From Eutreptiella sp. 'Long Island Sound 2002' (taxonomy: Eukaryota > Euglenozoa > Euglenophyceae > Eutreptiales > Eutreptiaceae), in NCBI GenBank assembly GCA_964036045.1, contig OZ038397.1, positions 19,531,742-19,595,741 on the forward strand: 64,000 nt of DNA. Direction: 5' to 3'. The translations under genes were made by a program, and so were the position numbers. The notes under the pieces are model-generated. The model did not search any database, was not told the origin of the DNA, and saw nothing but the letters and a program-made list of their open reading frames with translations. Shown one piece after another: positions 55,753 through 64,000 of this stretch (position 1 is the stretch's first letter; every line of letters begins with the position of its first letter).

Positions 55753-56427
55753 TTGCATCGCGTGCGCGCCCAAACCCAGCACCTCGTACAATACTTTACA
55801 CAAAACAACTGGGTGGTCAGTGCCAAATCCGAGCTGGAGCCCTCACATCACGTCACGTGGATGGGCAAACAGTTCGATGGGGCGGAGGGGTCAGTGTCAT
55901 CAGACCCAGTGTACATAATTGGCATCATCATGTTGTGGCTTACCTTAGCTACCCGCGGGTACCGTCACAAACACCTCCACCGGTTGCTAGGTAAATTGCA
56001 GTGGGCGCTACGACCTGGTCGGGGAGCAGCCCCCTTTCTCGCCGGCCCGTACGCTTGGCTCCATCAAGGGCCTGATACCTCTAAGTGCACTCCCACGCTG
56101 GTCCTGCGGGCATTAGCTGAGGCAATGGCAGCGGCCCTTGTACCGTGGACGGCCCCACGGGCTGTTCCGCCCGGGCCCACCTGGTTTGTTGATGCGGCCG
56201 GAACACACTCTGGTTACTGGAGTGCGATCTGGAGCCCCTATCTGCGGCCCAAAACAGTGCACCACCCGCCCTGGGTCCATACGCAGCAGGCGGCCGAGTT
56301 GGCCGAGTTATGCCAGCCCGGACACAGACGAGACAGTACGGCGATTGCTGAAAACCCAAAAAGTTGGCAGGTTTGGTACCGTCCCCGAGAGATATCCTTT
56401 GCATATGAGTCCCATGACTGTCCGTGA
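55753..56427 (+). CDS. Reverse transcriptase C-terminal part and RNase H
   Basis: This is in the same frame as the preceding ORF. It starts with the connection helix (RVRAQTQHLVQYFTQNNW) and the thumb segment (HHVTWMGKQFDG, then HRLLGKLQWALR). RNase H begins near 56185 (TWFVDAAG, then QQAAELAEL carrying the second acidic residue). The last RNase H motif is not clear, so the C-terminus may be degenerate. It ends in TGA. It depends on decoding or repair of the TAG at 55750 to form one enzyme with the upstream part. Confidence 0.75.
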   Translation: MHRVRAQTQHLVQYFTQNNWVVSAKSELEPSHHVTWMGKQFDGAEGSVSSDPVYIIGIIMLWLTLATRGYRHKHLHRLLGKLQWALRPGRGAAPFLAGPYAWLHQGPDTSKCTPTLVLRALAEAMAAALVPWTAPRAVPPGPTWFVDAAGTHSGYWSAIWSPYLRPKTVHHPPWVHTQQAAELAELCQPGHRRDSTAIAENPKSWQVWYRPREISFAYESHDCP

Positions 56428-57592
56428 TTGTGTTTTGATCACAACAAACATCCGCAGGCTGAGCAGAAGATGGCACACTCTGATAACACGCCCCCATGCG
56501 AGGAAGAACATGATGCCTTTGCGGGTTAGTCACTCTATGTGTTGAGATGGTCTGTGTTAGATCCTGTTGATTGATGGGTCTGAAACACGGCCAGGACCTT
56601 AGCTGATCACATCAAAGGCGCTCGGCCCTTGCATTGTGCTTCCTTTATTGAGGGTGTCCTTCATTCTGGACATTGTCGTGTGTTTGTTGTTGAGTTATGG
56701 ACACGCCACCCCCCTCTTGCACTAGAATGGACGTGTCCAAGCATGGCGACCCCGTTTGACAATGGTGGCATGGAATGTAGAATCAGGCAGCATTAGAAGG
56801 GAGGGGAAGGGGGGTGGGTCTGCAAAGGGATTGGGCAGTAGCCCCACTCCCGATAAGCACCACATTCTCCTCCCCTAGTGCCCCACGTCCCCCTCAATTT
56901 AGGGTGATATCAAGGCGTCGTGATCAACATGAATTCGGGCACAAGAAAACGATGGATCATGGGTTCTCAGGGGAGGTGAAAAAAAGGTTTGCGGCAGGGG
57001 TGGGGGGTGGGGGCGGGGCGTTTGAGCCCCCAAATAGGAGGGAGAGAGGGGGGGGGGTCTGGGATAAGGGCTCATACATCAGGAATGTTCATGGCACACA
57101 ATTTTTAGATTTTTCCCCAGTGAGCTACAAAATGTTCTGGACGTAACACCCGTTGGTCTTTGTGGGATATTAAAAGGGCACAGGTAGCGGTCTAGGGGGT
57201 GCTGCGCTCAATGTAAAGGTAAAAGCCATCAAGAAGCACACCGCTCGGAGGGAAGCAGTTTGTCCCAGTTCATCATTTGCTGTGGGACTGTGCATTGGAG
57301 CGTGCCAAGCGCACCGATGTGCAGCCCCTACCTGCCCCCCCCCGTGACGCCCACCTGATCAACACATGGGACTGTTTGTTGCCAACCATTTTGGACAAAG
57401 AGCTGGTGTTCCTTTGACAAGGCAGCTTTGTGCGGGCCTTTGGTCTCCCAACCTGAGTTCTGTGTTAGTGTTTGTGGCAGCTACACATTTTGGAGGTTTC
57501 CCGAGGTGTGCCAAGCCCTTCCCACCCTCAGAAAACCGTTCAATGATGAAAGCTGATTTTCAGGAACCCCCCCCCCACCCCAACCACCACCA
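56428..57592. other. Intergenic region after the retroelement
   Basis: It probably includes the element's 3' end (no terminal repeat recognised). There are G runs near 57043-57056. No gene is seen. Confidence 0.4.
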
Positions 57593-57866
57593 CCAGTGGT
57601 GGTATTTATGTCTCGTCAAGTCTAGCTACATCCCATAGCAAAAAAAAAGGGGGGGGGGGTGCAACTCCACCATGGCTTCCTGTTGGAACTACAACTCAGA
57701 GTTAAATGAAAGATCTGACAAACCAGAAGTTTCAGATCTAGAATTACTGCTATCAGAAGCAGAATTTGTGGCGTTGCAGTCAGAGTCAGAGTCAGTGCTT
57801 GAGCTAAAAGTAGATATGGATATGGAGGCAGCACTGGAAGATGCAGCGCGCACTGACGGTACATAA
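57593..57866 (+). other. Conserved leader with short acidic ORF
   Basis: The block ccagtggtggtatttatgtc, then acatcccatagcaaaa, a G run and caccatggcttcc resembles a block in both arms of the inverted duplication (about 46590-46685 and its mirror near 49755-49850), including the ATG. Here the ATG at 57672 opens a 64-codon acidic frame (LELLLSEAEF, SESESVLEL). It may be the leader and N-terminus of a decayed mobile-element gene; no catalytic domain follows. Confidence 0.35.
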
Positions 57867-58198
57867 TCTCAGTATTGGAGACGAGAATCAACATCAGACC
57901 TCTCCTTTGCGCACTCAGGACGGAACCAGGAGCACTCAGGAACGTGAACAACTGGAGGTTCACAGCATTTCTAATGGTTCCGAACTGTGGTTCTCTGGTC
58001 GCCGTCGCAAATTAGGAAGCCATACCAGGTGCTGTGTCGAGGGTCCGTGGTGTATTTGCCAGGGTCTATGGCTTGGTGGTTTAGGATGGAAGTTGTGTGC
58101 TTTGCTGTGCCATTGTTTGGGAGGCCAGGAACGCATTCCACAGTGCCGCCCCCGCAAAGGCTTTCTTCCATTTTTTCGCCGTGCAATTACAACGCACA

Positions 58199-60550
58199 AT
58201 GCCTTCGGTCGTGACGCTGCTGGTGCTGGGCCTTGTTTTGTTTATCTCGGTCTCCATGGCCACTACGCCGGAAGGCCTCAAGTACTTGGAGGCCAAAGCC
58301 CTGGAGAAGGGAGTGACCAAGCTGCCATCCGGGCTGCTGTACAAGGTCCTGAAGGAGGGGTCGCCTGGCGGCAAGTCGCCTGAAGTCAACAGCCCATGCG
58401 ACTGCCACTACCAAGGAACTCTCATGGATGGCACCGTCTTCGACTCCTCCTACAAGAGGGGACAGCCCACCACCTTTGCGCCCAATCAGGTATCAGGGCA
58501 GGGGTCATGCAAGGGCCCATCACGCAGTCACTGCTGTTTTTGATTGGTTGGTTGAGGGGTGGTGGTCTTTGCTGTTTGGATGTGGCAACCCACTGAAGCG
58601 GCTGGGGTCAGCGTTGCCCTCGCTTTTCGTATGTGTCACAGTGGACCTACAGCAGGATGGCCACCGGATGCGCTGAATGCTTCTCGTTGTGTCCACAGCC
58701 GCCCATCCTTGGACGCTCCTCCTCGTGGTGCTGCATCGCTTTCAGTGCCAGTCAGAGGTCCTGCGGACCATTCTGCTAACGTAGGCAACTCCCCCGATTG
58801 TTCCGGTTCTGTCCTGCCATCTCTTGTCTGGTTCTGTGAACAGCAAGATACTCCCCCACCCCCGGACCTCGTGCCAGTCACACCCACCACGCTAATGCGG
58901 GTTTCTCAATCTTCGTCGAGTTGTGAGCGCCAGCCCTGCTCCGTCCATCCTTCTCTGGTTCATGAGAGCGTGGCTGGATGGGTGTGGATCTGTACCGGCA
59001 CAGGGCGCAGACGGGGTACGGGGCATACGGCCCACAAGGGACCGTGTCTGCATGGGCCACCGGGGGTGGGGAATCGCTGTCTTCCTGTGGTGCCTCCAGT
59101 TTCGCTTAGGGGGCGGGGCGCGTCCGTTGCTGTTGAAGAAAACGGACGCTGCTGAGGGCCAATGAGAATCGGCTGGGCAGTCCTCGAGCGCACGACAAAT
59201 GCGCCCACGGACATGAAGTCGCGCGCGCGCGCACACTGTCGATGCTCTGTTGGAAAAGCAGTGCCCAGCCCCCTGCCCCAAACACACTTTCCCCTCACGG
59301 CCTGTACACACCCGGTCCTTCGTACGTTGCAGGTGGTCAAGTGCTGGACCGAGGCCATGCAACTCATGAAGGAGGGCGACAAGTGGGAGCTCACGTGCCC
59401 CAGCGAACTGGCCTACGGTGAGTCGAAGCGCGGCAAGTACATCACACCGGGAGCTGTGCTGATCTTTGAGATAGAGATCATCAAAGTGAAAGAGGTGGCG
59501 TGGTACGACTTCTTCCTGCAGCCACAGGTCTCAGTCTCACCCCACGCACTGCAAGGCTCCGTTTCTCAGGAGGTGTTCTTCGTGGCGCACGCCGCTGCCC
59601 ACAAGAGAAAATGCACGGAGGCCGCCTGACCCACACAGCCTCACAGCCTGATGTCGATTGTGCAAACGCCTGACCTGCATGGAGAGATGCTTGGACGATC
59701 AAGCAAAGAACTGCTGCAGGCGAGCACTGGTTGCATGAAAAAACACCCCCGTGGCGGGGCAATTGGCAATTGGCACCCACACACGCACGCACGCACGCGC
59801 GCACGCGCGCGCGCGCACACACACACACACACACAGTCTCCCCTCTGTGCCCTGTGCACGCCCAGTCCTTCCCACAAGCCGCCCATTCCCCATCCCCCAC
59901 AGGGCCTCCTGATCATCGCGGGCATCGGCTTCATGGTCTACCAGGCGGTCAAATCCCAGGGCGGGCTCCCTGCGGGGGTGCAGGCCGTGAGCCTGGGGGA
60001 CGCAAAGGGCAAGGAGGGCAACCCGACGGTGTTCTTCGACATCGAAATGGCGGGGGAGGCCGCCGGCTGCATCGAGTTCGAGCTCTTCGCCAGCGTATGC
60101 CCCAAAACCGTCGAGAACTTCCGCGCCCTCTGCACCGGCGAGAAGGGCCAGGGCCCTGGCGGGAAGCCGCTGCACTACAAGGGCTGCGTCTTCCACCGCA
60201 TCATCCCCGGGTTCATGATCCAGGGCGGCGACTTCACGCGCGGCAACGGCACCGGCGGCGTCTCCATCTACGGCGAGAAGTTCGCCGACGAGTGGGAGGG
60301 GGGCTGCGTCGCGCACAGCGCGCCGGGCCTCCTCAGCATGGCCAACGCGGGGCCCAACACGAACGGGTCGCAATTCTTCATCACCACCGTGGCCACGCCG
60401 CACCTGGACGGCCGGCACGTGGTGTTTGGCTGCGTCACCGCCGGCATGGACGTCGTGAAGAGGATGGAGGCGGTGGGCAGCGGCAGCGGAGGCACGAAGG
60501 TGAAGGTGGTGGTCAAGGACTGCGGGGAGAGGAGCACCAAGTCCACTTGA
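58199..60550 (+). CDS. FKBP-transmembrane-cyclophilin fusion (dual immunophilin), 3 exons
   Basis: Both halves are peptidyl-prolyl isomerase folds. The join is 58199-58489, 59333-59527, 59903-60550: 377 residues, all introns phase 0 with GT-AG ends (gtatca/gcag, gtctca/acag). Residues 1-20 are a hydrophobic signal peptide ([20 protein letters not shown]). Residues 40-155 are an FKBP domain ([45 protein letters not shown]). Residues 163-178 are a transmembrane helix ([16 protein letters not shown]). Residues 200-373 are a complete cyclophilin ([16 protein letters not shown] with the catalytic Arg, [11 protein letters not shown]). The Trp that contacts cyclosporin is His here ([10 protein letters not shown]). 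Predicted topology puts FKBP in the secretory lumen and cyclophilin in the cytosol. Stop TGA. Dual FKBP-cyclophilin proteins are known, but a membrane-spanning split is not one I recognise. Confidence 0.88.
58490..59332 (+). other. Intron 1 of the dual immunophilin gene
   Basis: An 843-nt phase-0 intron inside the FKBP domain, just after the TTFAPNQ segment. No copy of the intronic repeat families of SEC3 was seen in it. Confidence 0.85.
59528..59902 (+). other. Intron 2 of the dual immunophilin gene
   Basis: A 375-nt phase-0 intron exactly between the FKBP domain and the transmembrane/cyclophilin part. It contains an alternating purine-pyrimidine tract at about 59778-59835 (cacgcgcg then acacac). 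Confidence 0.85.
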
Positions 60551-63500
60551 GCGATGCTGCGGGGGACGGGGTGGGGGCCCTCGCTTCGCGGCTTTCGACG
60601 GTGGGGGCGATGAGCGGGTCGTTGGTCGGGGGGGGGGGGGGTCGTACTGCGGTCTTTTACACTGGGGTAGTGCGCGCGCGGTGCGCAGGGCAGGGGCACC
60701 ACACGAATGCCCTCGTGCCCCACGTGCCAACCAATGAAGAGGGACGTCTTTCCCGCAAGACCCGAGATTGTTGCGTGGTCCCATGCAGCAGAATGCCTGG
60801 GGTCTTTCATCGAGTTCCACATGGCACCGCGCACACCTCCGTCAGGTGAGGGTCAGCATGTCTATGACAAGTCGGGGGGCCGGGGCCGACTGCTGATCTG
60901 CCACGCCCCTGGAATGTCTGCATCAGCATCTTTGCCGCACTCCTTCGGTGCCCATCTCTCACTGGAAACGTTGGGCTCATCTCATTTCCCCAGCGTCGGA
61001 CTCTTCCGTTCTTTTCTTGCAGCGAACTGCCCCCTGGCGTCCATCCCCGGGATGGCATCAGGTTGGGAGGTGGTCTCCACCAACGATGTGGGGCGTATAA
61101 CCCATCGGTGGTGTGCTGCAGCCATCGTGCGTTGTGCTTCTCTGCTACGTCGCTGCTATCCCCCAGTGGGTGTTGCTGCAGTTTTTCTTGCGACTGCTTT
61201 CTCTTTTGTGCTACTGCTGCAGTACTGAGACGCCCAGCCGCGGAAACAAAGGGGACACAGGATGGAAAAGAGGAAACACGCAATAGCAAAGAGGGCAAAT
61301 GGAGGGCGGTAATTGGGAGCCTTCTCCCCTGAAATTTCTCGGAAGGCACCATCAGAATGTTGGCCAGATCCAGATCCATCCTTGCACGGCTGGAGTCTTC
61401 TTCTTGCCGCTTGGTCCGTGCGCTGCCGTGTTCTGCAACTGTAAATGGCAGTTTCCTTCTTGTGGCTGTCCTACTCCATCGGGTTGGGTGGTGGGTCTCC
61501 ACAGGCATTCACTTCGGAACCCTTGCTCACGGGTTTGACCTTGAAAATTCCTCAACAACTCATACCAAGGCACCAAGCACCAGATTTACCCCCTCCTCAA
61601 AGGACCACCACCTCCTCCCCTTCCTTCCCCCCCCCCAATGTCTTTTGGGGCATCACTACGTGCTTTTTTCCGATTTCCGACGACAACTCTCTGCATTGCC
61701 CCTCACGCAACCTTAGATTTTGCCCTCTTCGGTGATGTACTTCGTTTCAGGCAGTAAGGTGACACCCGCGCACATCATACAATCACGACTCGTCATCTGT
61801 GGGGACCATTGCTGTATCTCAAAGACACCAGACACCACCACTGCAGTCCGTTTGATTTTTTTTTGGTTTTTTTTTGGGGGGGGGGGAGGGCGACGCTGCG
61901 CGGGTAACAACTCATGAAAAGACTCATATGTGGCTCCACTTTGTTCCGTCATACACACATGGACTGCATGCTGTAGAAAGACTCAGTGGAACGCTAGTCC
62001 CCGCGGGGGTACGGGGGTAGGTGTGAATGCAGATTGGTGTGCGGCCATGGATGTGTGCAGAGGGGATGTGTTCATGGATATGCGCACCCCACCGTCTGCA
62101 GCCCTGTCTACCCCTCTATCAGCCCCATGTGCAGCTGGTGTGGGGAAGCACCGCTGCTGACTGTATCACTGGTCGGACTGGCGGGAACTGCTATGGGCAA
62201 GTGGTGAGCTGGAAGTGTACCTAGTATCACAGATGCCCAGACTCTGCTCGCTTTGATTCTGTCACGTACACTGTCACAATTCTTTCTGGTACATTCTGCA
62301 GCCCATGACCGGTCACTGCGGATTTGCTTGCTTGTCGTGTTGGGACTCTTAGGGGGAGCATCAGACGCGGTGCATGCGCGGTGCGGGTACTGGGGTTGTT
62401 CCGTAGACCAATCAGGGGGAATGGTAACGCCTCAGAGCCCAGCAGGTACCATCTACAACTCCTCTCCCCGTAGACCATCTCCTGGAGAAGTTGTTCAAAT
62501 ACCTGACGCGGTGCGCGCACGGTGCATGCGCGGTGCGCGCGCGGTGCGGATACTCCCCCTTACAGTCCCCCCTGTCTTGCTGGATAGTGGAAAAGTTTGA
62601 ACTGTCAATAGCATTGGAGGCATACGGCCCACCATGACCTGGCCGTCTTGACCCTAGTATGGCCGGTGTGCCCATGTGGATTGCTCCCAACAAGAGACAG
62701 TGTTAAGAAAGGGCTACAATCTGAATGGCAGAGCCCACCATGACTTTTCGGAATGCTTGACCCGAGATCATGTAACATTGCACTCAGCGTTGTCAAGGTC
62801 AACAATTTGAGTCTGGATTGCGAATCTGCCCAACAGATCAGCATACGGTCAATCCTGCTTTAAGAAAACATCAAAATTTGCAACACATGCCCGAAATTGA
62901 ACAATTTTTCGATTGTTTTGTAAAGATTTCAACATTACTCAGGAATGTGACGTATTTAGAGGGACGCCTGTCCTACGTCACCCGGGTTTTGTTGCTGTGT
63001 AAAAGGTTTATGGTAATCCTTCGCTGTTAACATGCTGTCACGTAAATGGACCAACCGGGTCGACTGATGGTCTCCACACACGCCACGCCATACGTCTGCG
63101 TGTGCGTGTGTGCGTGCGTGTGTGTGCCAAGGAGCAAGTTGAGCAGCACACACAACGACAACACCTCAGGTCCACAACAAGAGCACACGCATCGCGAACA
63201 CGAAAGTTGCATCACCAAGTACCATTTCAATGACAACGGGCATTGGGGACAAGGCACCATCACCTTCCCGAAACAATGCTGAGTCAGATTGTGCGGCCAA
63301 CTGATGAGTCAGAAACGGGGCAACTTTGTCGAGTAGAATGGGGCGGCGCGAGAAGAGAGAAGGCTGGCCACGGGGGCGTTTTCGCACAGCGCCAATTATT
63401 ACGTTGTTTATCCCGGGAACACCCCTGAAAACCACCCCCCTACAGAAGGATGCATGATCCATTCAAAACAGCATCGGGGGTGCAGCATTCAGGGCCCTGG

Positions 63501-63942
63501 GACCCGTACCTACCGGTGGTGGAAAACGGCCGACTTTTCGCACAACGCGGGCACAGCGCACGGTGCGCCCCCCACAAATGCATTCACTGAAAACGCGCAA
63601 CGCATGCGTGAAATACTTGATTTTAATACACCACCGTGTCATGCCACGGCTTCACGTTTTCGCCTCCTTTACCCCAAACTCGGTTCTGTATTTGGGTGTG
63701 CACGAATGACATGCGGGTGCAGGACATGCACTAAGTGGGACCGGAGGGAGTGACAGAGATAGCCTGTTGCTCTACCATTGTTCCCCGTCCCGGTGGTCAC
63801 CACCCCTGGAGTATAGCCACTTCTGGAGAACGGGGAGCTGTAAACGCCACATACACACCGCAGCTGCGTTTGGGGCATCGTGATCGCTGTGTGCACCGCG
63901 TGTTCTGCGCACCGCTGTCCGCCCGTTCAGAGCCCCGCGGCC
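60551..63942. other. Intergenic region, no gene recognised
   Basis: It contains repeated ggtgcatgcgcggtgcg words near 62369-62390 and 62505-62550, a T run followed by G run at 61855-61887, and a GT-rich tract at about 63095-63128. No protein domain or terminal inverted repeat is supported. Confidence 0.45.
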
Positions 63943-64000
63943 ATGCCAACCCACACCGTCTGGGCCTCGCTGCTGGTCCTCGGCCTCGCCTCCTCGAGCG
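63943..64000 (+). CDS. Partial gene start with signal-peptide-like N-terminus
   Basis: An ATG in good context (gcggccatgcc) opens a frame that runs off the window after 19 codons. The visible residues (MPTHTVWASLLVLGLASSS) look like a signal peptide: short polar start, hydrophobic core, small residues. High GC at third positions matches the real exons in this window. The product cannot be named. Confidence 0.45.
   Translation, partial: MPTHTVWASLLVLGLASSS

Noticed and set aside
1-64000. Bacterial or plasmid origin of the window
   Set aside because: Spliced exocyst and immunophilin genes, non-LTR retroelements and lack of operons show nuclear eukaryotic DNA. No CRISPR array, ribosome binding site pattern or replication gene was seen.
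1-64000. tRNA or rRNA genes
   Set aside because: No convincing tRNA B-box with a matching cloverleaf, and no rRNA core words, were found by eye. A computed covariance search would be needed to exclude a tRNA.

Overview
This window is nuclear DNA of a eukaryote with large spliceosomal introns, most likely a GC-rich, repeat-rich protist or alga. The evidence is split genes with phase-matched exons, an exocyst subunit, a phytochrome, a secretory-pathway immunophilin, several retroelement classes, and many long poly-G/poly-C runs. I could not fix the lineage. At all 12 splice acceptors I resolved, the intron ends in AG and the next exon starts with G. One intron appears to start with GC. Both are known from some algal groups, such as dinoflagellates and haptophytes, but neither is diagnostic.

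Region 1 (1-33842) is almost entirely one gene, the exocyst subunit SEC3/EXOC1. Eleven phase-compatible exons on the + strand encode about 1091 residues over 32.6 kb, so about 90% of the gene is intron. The introns hold most of the mobile DNA: a family of 5'-truncated retroposon-like elements with a 3' poly-G tail, all in gene-sense orientation; a shorter family ending in poly-C; MITE-like elements with terminal inverted repeats; minisatellites; a 46-G run; and a two-ORF LINE-like element (about 18470-25380) in intron 7.

Region 2 (33843-42983) holds no gene I recognise. It contains MITE copies, an old copy of the poly-G family, and minisatellites of 21, 24 and 41 bp.

Region 3 (42984-52250) starts with an apparently intronless phytochrome (PAS-GAF-PHY, no kinase). 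Its last 85 codons lie inside the left arm of a 3.2-kb, nearly identical inverted duplication (44805-47977 and 48461-51662, spacer 483 bp).

Region 4 (52252-56427) is a tyrosine-recombinase retroelement with order gag, recombinase, reverse transcriptase, RNase H. Its pol region is interrupted only by TAG codons.

Region 5 (56428-64000) contains a three-exon gene (58199-60550) that fuses a secreted-type FKBP domain, a transmembrane segment and a cyclophilin domain. At the right edge is the first exon fragment of another gene with a signal-peptide-like start.

Every terminator of a recognisable gene or ORF at the end of a complete domain set is TGA; the stops internal to the recombinase element are TAG.
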